NCBI GenBank assembly: GCA_934725575.1
Contig: CAKVCK010000002.1
Coordinates: 241,547 to 305,546 of the forward strand
Reading direction: 5' to 3'
DNA length: 64,000 nucleotides
From: an uncultured Bacteroidales bacterium
Lineage (GTDB): Bacteria; Bacteroidota; Bacteroidia; Bacteroidales; UBA932
Shown here piece by piece: positions 45,601 through 53,950 of this stretch (its first letter is position 1; every line of letters begins with the position of its first letter). The translations under genes and the position numbers were made by a program. Below the pieces are notes generated by a model. It ran no database searches. It saw only the letters and a list, made by a program, of their open reading frames with translations, and was not told the DNA's origin.

Positions 45601-45924
45601 AAGGGAAATATTGTACTGGTCACTTGTCCCGAGGGTGATTGTCTGAGTCTTGTAACCGATGCAGGACACCTCAATGGTGGTGGTCCCTGATGGAACCTCA
45701 AGGAAGTATCTTCCGTCAACATCGGTCATGATGCCGATAGTGGACTTGGGAATCATTACAGACGCTCCGACCACTGGCCCTCCGGTCTTGTCTGTAACAA
45801 CACCTGAAATCTGTTTTTTACTGTCTTGCTGGAGAGCGGAGCTTGCCGCGGAAGCAGTCCATGACTGTACTCCAGACACAAAGACCATGGCGACTGTAAG
45901 CGCCAATGCGATTAACCGTTTCAT
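42682..45924 (-). CDS. SusC-family TonB-dependent transporter (leftward group)
   Basis: 1080 residues; signal peptide MKRLIALALTVAMVFVSG... ending near ASAASS. Carboxypeptidase-D-like domain at about 42-120 (ISGVVTDKTGGPVVGASVMI), TonB-box region MLEETVVVGYGVQKKVNMTG, plug with LVLVDGMEQSI and IYGNRGANGVILITTKSG, and a barrel ending SAGVNITF. It is 35 bases downstream of the metallophosphatase gene and adjoins SusD, so the order of transcription is phosphatase, SusC, SusD. An 18-base motif shared with the island's central promoter region sits just before its start. Confidence 0.93.
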   Translation of the reverse strand: MKRLIALALTVAMVFVSGVQSWTASAASSALQQDSKKQISGVVTDKTGGPVVGASVMIPKSTIGIMTDVDGRYFLEVPSGTTTIEVSCIGYKTQTITLGTSDQYNISLADDTEMLEETVVVGYGVQKKVNMTGSVSAVDFQTVAAKSRPITNAAQALTNVTPGLQVMQSSGQPNNESFGMTIRGTGTLNSSSPLVLVDGMEQSISMVNPADIASVSILKDAASCAIYGNRGANGVILITTKSGSNDGNITVNVDASLAYSEPFKIIHTVSDYARYMELFNESQTNIGNSPQFAPSIITTWREAAKDPDGLSASGYPNYVAYPNTDWWSEIYNKSLQQTYNVSISGKEKKSGYTMSFGYVDNPGIIDNSGYNRYQGRINLYSDVTKWLRVGARIWGNVTNQDVLSLDLGGLTTTKMLACTYPYYDGKYGAPENSADDPQSHNPLWDFASSTGHDKRTQLYTDWYAQVKFLKHFTYSFDYYYNDLRREKKTVDTAIGKYSFSQGAFTTGAADPATLYTYMYYTRDNTYKLNHLLNYSQSFGRHDISAMLGYEQQHYEYRESDMSKLGLTDANVNDFNAAVTPYSTKGYGTEWTSQSYFGRVNYAFAGKYLFEANFRYDGSSRFAPGYRWGFFPSASAAWRVSEEPFMKSIPALSDLKLRVSYGELGNNSIGNYDWQSIYSSANYAGGSDLLSGIAITSIANNALRWESTAVANIGLDYAFLNDRLTGTIDAYNKLTSGILYTPDMFMAMGNASAPKQNIAEVTNRGIELELGWRDNIGDFSYSVKGNFSYNKNWVSKYKGKLNDDKSNIGDVSTGSTTRVLEGHMINEWYLPNVYKGTGNGYAADGINGGPVDGMIRTETDMEWLKAMQENGYSFQPTNNIGQNTLWYGEYIYADTNNDGVYGNAGDSEFQNISTTPKYNFGLEASLNWKNLDFAMSWGGSAGFAIYYYDTGRNASTTIYGYAIPEKIANDHYFYDPSNPSDPRTNLTSKNPRLAYNSSAPSSANSSLHLEKGNFLKLRNLQIGYTLPAKLSQKFMVQRLRFYLSGENLFAITGFSGQDPEQRATVAYSTMRQYSAGVNITF

Positions 45925-45933
45925 GCTGTTTTT

Positions 45934-45951
45934 TTGTTAAACGTTAGATTT
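45934..45951 (-). promoter_or_regulatory. 18-bp motif AAATCTAACGTTTAACAA before leftward SusC
   Basis: On the minus strand the motif ends 10 bases before the SusC ATG. The same 18 bases occur at 47229-47246 on the + strand, in the divergent promoter region. The core is a near-palindrome around AACGTT. Candidate operator or mRNA leader element. Confidence 0.5.
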
Positions 45952-45959
45952 TGTGAATT

Positions 45960-47090
45960 TTATCTGAGAATAAAGGTGCGTGTTTTCGTGGCCGAATCAC
46001 CTGCATAGAAGTCCAAGGTTATGTGCTTGGGCCCCACATTGAGTTTGAATGATCCAGCTGTGTTTGAGTGGATGTACCGTGTGAGCCCCGGTCTGTATTC
46101 CTCAAACAGGGCACTCTCATCCACAATCGGCGAGCCGTTAGGCATAGTCTTCATATTCATTCTCATCATGCCGTAGTCTCCCGTTTTGTCCGTGATGATT
46201 TTGTATGTTCCCCTCTCCTCATTTGACCATACGCTGTTCATCTCCATCTGAGTGATGATGCCGCCATCGCCTTTCCATTCAGTCAGTGTCGTGCAATGGG
46301 AGTGTCCACAGAGGACGATCGCATCGCGTCTTGCGAATTCCTCCCGGAAGTGCCTTCTGGCTTCCGTGTCTTTCTTGTTGCCATGGAAGAACCATCGGCA
46401 GCTTTGGTCGTCCATAGGAAACACAGGTCCATGCGTGATGATGAAAGTGTGCCTCGCATCTTTTGTCTCAATAAGCATTTTCTCGATCTCGGCGTCATCC
46501 GGTCTGTTGAAATCAAGAACCAGAAACGCATCGGGGCCGATTGTGAAATAAAATGTGGTCTTCTGAATATCCTTGCCGAGTTCCTGTGACATACGTTTCG
46601 GCATATATTCATGATAAACTTTCTCGGCGTCAACGCCACGTATGTCATGATTGCCGACAACAGTGACGAAAGGCAGTCCCTTGAACTCTTTCTTGAATGC
46701 ATCCATGACATCATTCAGCATTTTCTGATGGACCTCGCCTTTACCACAGTCCCCTTGTATGAGGTCGCCCATTTGGAATGCCATCATTGTGCTGTCATCC
46801 ACCAGAGCGGCGCATCGTTTCAAAAGTCTTGGGCACCTGTCACGCCACATCTCCCCATTTCTGGCGAACTCCGCGCGCTGTACTCTGTTGAGCCATTCAA
46901 CAGGTTCGTTGTAGAATGAATGATAGACACTTGCCGGCTCTGTGTCAAAATGGGTGTCACCGAGTATCACGACAGAGTATTTCCGCGGATTCTTTGACGA
47001 TGTCCTCGCAAAGGCTGAATCCGGAATACCAAATAAAGCAAATCCCGCCAATGAAGCGGCCGAGACTGAAAGAAATTCTCTTCTGTCCAT
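45960..47090 (-). CDS. Calcineurin-like metallophosphoesterase with twin-arginine-type signal
   Basis: 376 residues. MDRREFLSVSAASLAGFALFG resembles a Tat signal, so export in folded state is likely. Metal-binding blocks in order: VVILGDTHFD, FQMGDLIQGD, VVGNHDIRG, FIITHGPVFP and VLCGHSHC, the full metallophosphoesterase set. The substrate is unknown; in a glycan locus removal of a phosphate substituent is conceivable. It is the first gene of the leftward group and faces the rightward SusC across a 292-base divergent region. Confidence 0.85.
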   Translation of the reverse strand: MDRREFLSVSAASLAGFALFGIPDSAFARTSSKNPRKYSVVILGDTHFDTEPASVYHSFYNEPVEWLNRVQRAEFARNGEMWRDRCPRLLKRCAALVDDSTMMAFQMGDLIQGDCGKGEVHQKMLNDVMDAFKKEFKGLPFVTVVGNHDIRGVDAEKVYHEYMPKRMSQELGKDIQKTTFYFTIGPDAFLVLDFNRPDDAEIEKMLIETKDARHTFIITHGPVFPMDDQSCRWFFHGNKKDTEARRHFREEFARRDAIVLCGHSHCTTLTEWKGDGGIITQMEMNSVWSNEERGTYKIITDKTGDYGMMRMNMKTMPNGSPIVDESALFEEYRPGLTRYIHSNTAGSFKLNVGPKHITLDFYAGDSATKTRTFILR

Positions 47091-47382
47091 GACAATTATA
47101 TGGTTATCAATATTACTTAAACTTGAAAAGCCAAGTGGCTTATCATTACGACAAGCATTGCCCTGGTTTTGTTATTGCGAGCTAATGTTAGTTCAGGCAC
47201 AAATATATTCGATTTTTATCGTTTTACCAAATCTAACGTTTAACAATATCGAAAACAATCGTAGTGATGATGTCCACTCTTTTATGATGTTGTCACGGCG
47301 GACTGCTTTAAGTATAAGTAACATAACATGTTAGGTTTACACTTTAATAACCAATCATATTACTAATTAAAACCAATTACAC
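47091..47382. promoter_or_regulatory. Divergent promoter region of the island
   Basis: AT-rich, non-coding. For the leftward group the minus strand carries TTTG (complement of 47228-47231), 20 bases, then TATATTTG (complement of 47200-47207), a good Bacteroidota promoter. The 18-base motif AAATCTAACGTTTAACAA (47229-47246) lies against the -33 element, the usual site for an activator. For the rightward SusC no full consensus was found; its long AT-rich leader ends AACCAATTACAC before ATG. Confidence 0.6.
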
Positions 47383-50379
47383 ATGAAACGTGTCTTATCA
47401 ATGTTTCTCGTCTTGGTTATGGCCGCACCAATCGCTGCCATAGCCGAAACGGCTGTCACTCCTGCCAAGTCTCAGCAGAGCCAGAAAAAGCAGGTCTCAG
47501 GTGTCGTCACTGACAAATCCGGCGTTCCTGTCATCGGAGCTGCCATCGCAGTTCCTGGAACCTCTACAGGTACCGTTACCGATGCCAACGGACGTTATTC
47601 ACTTGTCGTACCTAATGGAACAAAAGTCCTTGAGGTATCATGTATCGGCTACACGACACAAAACATCTCTGTTGGATCCTCCAGCAAATATGATGTTGTT
47701 CTTTCAGAGGATACCCTCATGCTTACCGAGACAGTTGTTGTCGGTTACGGCACAATGAAGAAAGGTGAGGTCGCGAGTGCGATCTCAACGGTCAAGAGCG
47801 GAGATTTCCTGAAGACTCCGGGGGCGAACGCGGCCGAGCTTATCAAGGGCAAGGTTCCTGGACTTATCGTGAACACACCTGACGGAAACCCTGTCTCAAG
47901 CACTCAAATCTCCCTGCGAGGAGCCACTACCCTCAAGGCCGGGACGGCGCCTCTTGTGCTCATCGACGGTGTGCCTGGCTCGCTTTCCCAGGTTTCTCCG
48001 GATGATATCGAGCAGATTGATGTGCTTAAGGACGGCTCTGCCGCGGCCATTTATGGTACTCGTGGAACAAATGGCGTCATCATCATCACCACTAAGAACA
48101 CTCAAGGTGAAGCGCCGACATCCGTAGATTTCAACGCTTACGTTTCCACCCAGCAGATCACCAAGACACTCGACTATCTGACCGCTGACGAGTATCGGCA
48201 GCTGGCGAAAGGCCATGTCGGTTTCCACGATGACGGAGCTTCGGTAAACTGGCTTGACGAGATCACCAGAACGCCTCTCTCACAGATCTATAACATCAGT
48301 CTGCGCGGCGGTTCCAAGCAGACCAACTACGTGGCGTCATTCGAATACAGAGGCCTGCAGGGTGTGATGAAGCTCTCCAACAACAATATGATGTTCCCCC
48401 GCATCGACATTACCCACCGGATGTTCGACAGCAAAGTAAAGCTTCATGGATCCATAAACGGCTTCACAATGAAGTACCACAATGGATCTGACGGAGGACC
48501 TTTCAACTCTGCGGTTTGGAATGGCCTCAATTACAACCCTACGACTCCTGTCCGCCAACCTGATGGGTCTTATTCAGAGAACACTGGTATTACGGATTAC
48601 TACAACCCGGTGTCGTTGCTCAATGAGACCAAGGGCGGTACTGACGCCACCATGCTGCGTATGCTCGGTGATGTCACCTATACCCCTGTCGTCGGTCTTG
48701 ATTTCAAGGCTGTTGTCTCCAGGAATATATACAACCAGACTCAGGGACACTATGAAACCCATAATCATTCTTACGAGGCAAGAACGCCGAAGAATGGCTT
48801 CGCGTCGCGTGGCACTTATAGAAGCCAGCAGGACATGCTCGAACTTACCGCCCAATGGAAGAGCACATTCCTTCAGGACCACAACTACACCCTCCTCGCC
48901 GGATATTCATACCTTAACAATGTCAGTGAAAACTACTGGATGCAGAATTCCGGTTTTGCGGTTGATGACTACGAGTACAACAATATAGGAGCCGGTACTC
49001 AGAAAAACGATGGCTACAAAGGCGGTCAGATGGATCTCTCGTCAGACAAGGGGGAAGATTCTCTCATAGGTTTCTTTGCTCGTGTGAATTATAATTACAA
49101 GGGCAGATACATGTTCGCGGCCTCGATTCGCCGTGAGGGATCCACGAAGTTTGGAGAGAACAATAAATGGGGAAACTTTTATTCTGTTTCCGCTGCGTGG
49201 AACATCAAGGATGAGTCCTTCCTCAAGAACATTGACGCAGTCTCTACCCTGAAGCTGCGCGCAGGTTATGGTGAGACCGGTACAGAGCCTTCTTCCCGCT
49301 ATATGTCATTGAACACGCTGTCATTCAGTTCAAACGCCTACTACAACGGATCTTACATCCAAACCCTGAAGCCTTCAAAGAACGCCAACCCTAACCTCCG
49401 TTGGGAACGCAAACATGAATGGAACGTTGGTGTTGACTATGGTTTCCTCGGGGAGCGTATCTATGGTACAATCGACTGGTATCATCGTAAGACAATCGAC
49501 CTTCTTTGGGACTATTCAGTACCGTGTCCTCCTTACATCTATTCCTCAATGACCGCCAACGCGGGATCCATCAAGAATACAGGTATCGAGATCGGGATCA
49601 CAGGTGTTGTCTTTGACAAAAAAGACTTCGGATGGACGACTTCCATCAATTACTCTCACAACAAGAACGTTCTCCTCAGCCTGTCAAATGATCAGTTCAT
49701 GGCCGCGGACTATTCGGATCAGGGCAGCACTGGCGAGCCTATGCAGCAAAGTACCCATCGTCTTCAGGTCGGACAACCTCTCGGCAATTTCTACGGTTTC
49801 AAAAGTATTGACATCGACGAGACCGGTCACTGGATCATTGAAGGCGAGGACGGCAATCCTAAGCCATGCCTTGACCAGCAGCCTACCGACAAGCAGATTC
49901 TGGGTAACGGTATTCCGTCACACTATCTGAACTGGAACAACAATCTCCGTTGGAAAGGATTCGACCTTGGAATCCAGATCAGAGGAGCGTTCGGATTTGA
50001 AATACTCAACCTCACCGCCGCGAAATGGGGAACTCCGACAATGCTGACGCGTGGCAATGTGCTTAAGAGCGCGTTTGACAAGGTTTACGGAAAAGCGGTT
50101 CTCGCTGATGACCAACCTTGCCAGTATGTAAGCTATTATGTTGAGAAGGGCGACTATGTCAAGATTGACAACATCACCCTTGGCTATACATTTGATTTCA
50201 ACAAGCCTTGTTTCAAGAGCCTCAGGCTCTTTACGACCATCCGCAACGCCGCTACATTTACCGGATATTCGGGAATAGACCCGGAGCTGTCGGTCACCGG
50301 TCTTGCCCCTGGAGTGGACAGTTACACACGTTATCCGGCCACAAGGTCTTACACAATCGGCGTATCTTTAAAGTTTTAA
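47383..50379 (+). CDS. SusC-family TonB-dependent transporter (rightward PUL)
   Basis: 998 residues; signal peptide MKRVLSMFLVLVMAAPIAAIAE. Carboxypeptidase-D-like domain about 38-115 (VSGVVTDKSGVPVIGAAIAV), TonB-box region MLTETVVVGYGTMKKGEVAS, plug with PLVLIDGVPGSL and IYGTRGTNGVIIITTKN, barrel ending TIGVSLKF. First gene of the rightward hydrolase locus; SusD starts 13 bases after it. Likely importer of arabinose-containing oligosaccharides, judging from the GH127 genes downstream. Confidence 0.93.
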   Translation: MKRVLSMFLVLVMAAPIAAIAETAVTPAKSQQSQKKQVSGVVTDKSGVPVIGAAIAVPGTSTGTVTDANGRYSLVVPNGTKVLEVSCIGYTTQNISVGSSSKYDVVLSEDTLMLTETVVVGYGTMKKGEVASAISTVKSGDFLKTPGANAAELIKGKVPGLIVNTPDGNPVSSTQISLRGATTLKAGTAPLVLIDGVPGSLSQVSPDDIEQIDVLKDGSAAAIYGTRGTNGVIIITTKNTQGEAPTSVDFNAYVSTQQITKTLDYLTADEYRQLAKGHVGFHDDGASVNWLDEITRTPLSQIYNISLRGGSKQTNYVASFEYRGLQGVMKLSNNNMMFPRIDITHRMFDSKVKLHGSINGFTMKYHNGSDGGPFNSAVWNGLNYNPTTPVRQPDGSYSENTGITDYYNPVSLLNETKGGTDATMLRMLGDVTYTPVVGLDFKAVVSRNIYNQTQGHYETHNHSYEARTPKNGFASRGTYRSQQDMLELTAQWKSTFLQDHNYTLLAGYSYLNNVSENYWMQNSGFAVDDYEYNNIGAGTQKNDGYKGGQMDLSSDKGEDSLIGFFARVNYNYKGRYMFAASIRREGSTKFGENNKWGNFYSVSAAWNIKDESFLKNIDAVSTLKLRAGYGETGTEPSSRYMSLNTLSFSSNAYYNGSYIQTLKPSKNANPNLRWERKHEWNVGVDYGFLGERIYGTIDWYHRKTIDLLWDYSVPCPPYIYSSMTANAGSIKNTGIEIGITGVVFDKKDFGWTTSINYSHNKNVLLSLSNDQFMAADYSDQGSTGEPMQQSTHRLQVGQPLGNFYGFKSIDIDETGHWIIEGEDGNPKPCLDQQPTDKQILGNGIPSHYLNWNNNLRWKGFDLGIQIRGAFGFEILNLTAAKWGTPTMLTRGNVLKSAFDKVYGKAVLADDQPCQYVSYYVEKGDYVKIDNITLGYTFDFNKPCFKSLRLFTTIRNAATFTGYSGIDPELSVTGLAPGVDSYTRYPATRSYTIGVSLKF

Positions 50380-50392
50380 TTGATCAGACAAC

Positions 50393-52030
50393 ATGAAACG
50401 AATCATATCAGCGCTTACAGTTTGCGCGCTTGTCTTCTCCGCTTGTACGGATTTGACCGAGCAGGTTTACAGTTCGTTGACATCTTCCTCCTATAAATAC
50501 TCTCAGGACGATGTCCGCAAGGTTATTGGTGCATGCTATACACCAATGAGAAGTTATATCGGCCATGGACAGCTTTGGGCCATGGACTGTACGACTTCCG
50601 ATGAGATCGTGATGCCGCCTAACTCCACTGGTTGGGACGACGGAGGCATCTATCGCCGAATGCATTACCACAAGTGGAATTCCGAGCAGAGCCACGTAGC
50701 CGCGGCTTGGAACACCACATGGCAGGGCATCGGGCTTTGCAACAACCTCCTTGCCCAGCTCAACAACAATGACCTCAATCTTGAGTCTGACGCCAACAAT
50801 GCCGCTATCGCTGAGGTACGCGCGATCCGCGCATATTACTACTCGATCATCATTGACAATTGGGGAGACGCCCCTCTCGTGACCCGGCCGACTCAGGAAC
50901 TTCCGTCAAACAGCAAACGGACAGACATCTACAACTTCGTGATCAAGGAGCTTCTGGAATCTATCCCTAATCTCTCCGAGGATGTCGGAGGGGCGGAATA
51001 CGGTCTTTTCAATAAGTGGGCGGCCACAACCCTTCTCGCCAAGATGTACCTCAACGCCGGCGTGTACACCGGCACTCCTGACTGGCAGGCCGCGCTTGAT
51101 GCTTGCAACACGGTCATAAACAGCAAGAAGTTCGACCTCTCGGCGAACTACAAGGACAATTTTGTGGATGATGACGCATTCGCGGCATCAAACAAAGAGA
51201 TAATTCTCAATATTCCGTTCGACTCCAATCTTGGCTCATACTACATGTACTACTTCTCGTGGGGAGCCCCATTGAAGGAAGCTTTCAACACTAAAGACAG
51301 CCCTTGGGGGGCAGGTTCGGCCATGGGTGTTCCTCAATTCATCGAGACCTATGACAAGGACGACTCCCGTCTTGACGACACTTGGGTTCATGGCACTCAG
51401 TATGAGTATGGTACAACAAATCCGATCAAGTGCATCTATGACACCAAAGACGGAGCCTATCCGGACTTATGTTACGTCAATGATATACAAAGCGGCAACT
51501 TTACCCTTGAATGGGAAGGCTATCGTATGAAAAAATTTGAGGTTAAGCCAGGAACCAGCGCGATGGGAACCGACTTCCCGGTTTTCAGATATTCCGAAAT
51601 CCTCCTCATGAAGGCGGAATGTCTCCTCAGGCTTGGCCAGCCAGGCGCCGGCGCTCTTGTCTCCCAGGTGCGCGAGCGCGCTTTCAAGTCCAACCCTGCA
51701 AAAGCGACTGTCACGGATGAGCAGCTTAAGGAGAATTCATGCTACAACTATTACTATTACGCTGACGATTATGCTCTCAGCAAACCGGCCAACAGAAAGT
51801 ACGGCACGCATGATAAAGACAAGGTGGAATTCGGCCGCCTGTACGATGAGTACGGCTGGGAGTTCGCCTGGGAATTGGGCACACGTACCAGAATGATACG
51901 TTTCGGAACCTACACGACCAGAGACTGGCTCTCACATGAGGCTCTTGGTGGCTACACGGCTCTTTTCCCGATTCCGTTCTCTGCCATCACGGCGAATCCG
52001 AACCTCGTCCAGAATCCTGACTACGAATAA
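50393..52030 (+). CDS. SusD-family substrate-binding lipoprotein (rightward PUL)
   Basis: 545 residues; lipobox VFSACTDLT. SusD features: NAAIAEVRAIRAYYYSIIIDNWG, FRYSEILLMKAECLLRLGQPG and the terminal FPIPFSAITANPNLVQNPDYE, in which NPxLxQNPGY-like ends are a common SusD signature. Partner of the SusC encoded 13 bases upstream. A 10-bp hairpin separates it from the hydrolase genes. Confidence 0.93.
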   Translation: MKRIISALTVCALVFSACTDLTEQVYSSLTSSSYKYSQDDVRKVIGACYTPMRSYIGHGQLWAMDCTTSDEIVMPPNSTGWDDGGIYRRMHYHKWNSEQSHVAAAWNTTWQGIGLCNNLLAQLNNNDLNLESDANNAAIAEVRAIRAYYYSIIIDNWGDAPLVTRPTQELPSNSKRTDIYNFVIKELLESIPNLSEDVGGAEYGLFNKWAATTLLAKMYLNAGVYTGTPDWQAALDACNTVINSKKFDLSANYKDNFVDDDAFAASNKEIILNIPFDSNLGSYYMYYFSWGAPLKEAFNTKDSPWGAGSAMGVPQFIETYDKDDSRLDDTWVHGTQYEYGTTNPIKCIYDTKDGAYPDLCYVNDIQSGNFTLEWEGYRMKKFEVKPGTSAMGTDFPVFRYSEILLMKAECLLRLGQPGAGALVSQVRERAFKSNPAKATVTDEQLKENSCYNYYYYADDYALSKPANRKYGTHDKDKVEFGRLYDEYGWEFAWELGTRTRMIRFGTYTTRDWLSHEALGGYTALFPIPFSAITANPNLVQNPDYE

Positions 52031-52051
52031 TCGTTCAATAAACCAGACATC

Positions 52052-52078
52052 GAGGGCATCGGCTCAGGCGATGCCCTC
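52052..52078 (+). promoter_or_regulatory. Intercistronic hairpin between SusD and the hydrolase genes
   Basis: GAGGGCATCG pairs with CGATGCCCTC around a 7-base loop. No T tract follows; the GH127 ATG lies 10 bases on. It may act as a partial terminator or 3'-end stabiliser that keeps SusC/SusD mRNA above hydrolase mRNA. Confidence 0.55.
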
Positions 52079-52087
52079 ATAGTAATA

Positions 52088-53947
52088 ATGAATATGAAAA
52101 AGACAACTATTATAGCTATGACGGCTGTCGTGGTCGCGGCTGTATCATGTGCTGGCGAAAAAAAGGCCGGTACAATGAAAAAAATAACCCCTGTCAACTT
52201 CTCCGAAGTTAAGATCATTGACAATTTTTGGTCCCCAAGGCTTAAAAACCATAAGGATGTCACCCTCGGGGTCTGCATCGATCAGATTGAGAACCAGACT
52301 GGACGAATCAGAAATTTCGAGAACGCGGCATTGAAGCAGGGCACGCATTCCGGTATCTATTTCGATGATTCCGATGTTTATAAGGCCCTTGAAGGCATGG
52401 CATATTCTCTTCAGAACAATCCGGATCCTGTACTTGAGGCAAAATGTGACGAGTGGATCGCCAAGTTTGCCGCGGCGCAGGAAAAAGATGGGTATATCAA
52501 CACCTATTACACTCTCACAGGACTTGACAAACGCTGGACCGAGATGGACAAGCACGAAATGTACTGCGCGGGTCACATGATAGAAGCGGGTGTGGCATAT
52601 TACAATGTGACCGGCAAGCGCAATCTTCTCGATGTCTGCATAAAGATGGCCGACCACATGATGACTCAGTTCGGCCCTGGCAAGCGCGACTGGGTCCCTG
52701 GCCATGAAGAGATTGAACTCGCTCTTGTGAAACTTTATCAGGCCACCGGTGAAAAGAAATATCTTGACTTCTCCGAATGGCTTCTTGACGAGCGCGGCAA
52801 GGGACTCGGTGCCAATAACGGAGAACCTTGGGACGCGGCATATTATCAGGATGACAAGCCTGTCCGTGAAATGACAGACATCGCAGGTCATGCCGTGCGG
52901 GCGATGTATCTATACTGCGGTATGGCGGATGTTGCCGCATACATCGGCGACCAGGGGTATATTGATGCACTCAACCGCCTTTGGGATGATGTCGTTCTTA
53001 GAAATATGTACATCACCGGAGGCATAGGGCAATCAGCCCACAATGAGGGATTCACAGAGGACTACAGCCTGCCTAACCTTACGGCATACTGCGAGACCTG
53101 TGCGTCTGTGGGTATGGTTTACTGGAATTGGCGCATGAACCAGTTTACCGGCGACGGCAAGTATGTCGATGTGATGGAACGCTCAATGTACAACGGGGCC
53201 TTGGCCGGAATCTCTCTCAATGGAGACCGATTCTTCTATGTCAATCCTCTTGAGTCCATTGGTGACCACCATAGGAAGGCATGGTACGGTTGCGCGTGCT
53301 GTCCTAGCCAGATCTGCCGTTTCCTCCCATCCATCGGGAACTACATCTACGGGGTTTCCAATGATGCGGTCTGGGTCAACCTATATATCGGTAACCAGGC
53401 ATCTGTCAAGTATGGGAAGAAAGATTTGACATTGACCCAAGAGACAAACTATCCGTGGGAAGGTGCGGTCAAGATCACTATCGGCGCCAAATCTCCGGTC
53501 AATGCCGAAATGCGCCTCCGCATACCAGGTTGGTGCAAGTCATACACAGTAAAGGTTAACGGAGCGGAGGTGAAGCCTCTGGTCGAGTCCGGTTACGCCG
53601 TACTTCCTGGCAAGTGGAGTGATGGTGACGCGATCGAACTCAATATGGATATGCCGGTTGAAGTCGTCGCCGCGGATCCTCGCACCAAGGAGGATGAGGG
53701 CATGAGGGCTATCCAAAGAGGTCCGATCGTGTATTGCATCGAAGAAGCCGACAACAAGGATGGTTTTGATGATCTGAAAATCTCTGAAAACGCTGATTTT
53801 ACAACAGCCTTCGAGAAAGACCTTCTTAATGGTGTCGTCACTATTGACGCCAAGGTCGGCGATCAGACGCTCAAATATATTCCTTACTACTCCTGGGATA
53901 ACAGGGAGGCGGGCAAAATGAAAGTATGGGTTCCACTCACACAGTAA
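52088..53947 (+). CDS. GH127-family beta-L-arabinofuranosidase, lipoprotein
   Basis: 619 residues; lipobox VAAVSCAGEK. An (alpha/alpha)6 barrel of the DUF1680/GH127 family, which removes beta-L-arabinofuranose from glycans using a zinc-bound cysteine nucleophile. The metal site is complete by comparison with the characterised Bifidobacterium enzyme HypBA1: CETCASVG gives Glu336 and Cys338, and YGCACCPSQICR gives Cys404 and Cys405. Possible starts are 52088 (MNMKK) or 52094. The next gene begins 3 bases after its stop and belongs to the same superfamily. Confidence 0.88.
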   Translation: MNMKKTTIIAMTAVVVAAVSCAGEKKAGTMKKITPVNFSEVKIIDNFWSPRLKNHKDVTLGVCIDQIENQTGRIRNFENAALKQGTHSGIYFDDSDVYKALEGMAYSLQNNPDPVLEAKCDEWIAKFAAAQEKDGYINTYYTLTGLDKRWTEMDKHEMYCAGHMIEAGVAYYNVTGKRNLLDVCIKMADHMMTQFGPGKRDWVPGHEEIELALVKLYQATGEKKYLDFSEWLLDERGKGLGANNGEPWDAAYYQDDKPVREMTDIAGHAVRAMYLYCGMADVAAYIGDQGYIDALNRLWDDVVLRNMYITGGIGQSAHNEGFTEDYSLPNLTAYCETCASVGMVYWNWRMNQFTGDGKYVDVMERSMYNGALAGISLNGDRFFYVNPLESIGDHHRKAWYGCACCPSQICRFLPSIGNYIYGVSNDAVWVNLYIGNQASVKYGKKDLTLTQETNYPWEGAVKITIGAKSPVNAEMRLRIPGWCKSYTVKVNGAEVKPLVESGYAVLPGKWSDGDAIELNMDMPVEVVAADPRTKEDEGMRAIQRGPIVYCIEEADNKDGFDDLKISENADFTTAFEKDLLNGVVTIDAKVGDQTLKYIPYYSWDNREAGKMKVWVPLTQ

Positions 53948-53950
53948 AAA

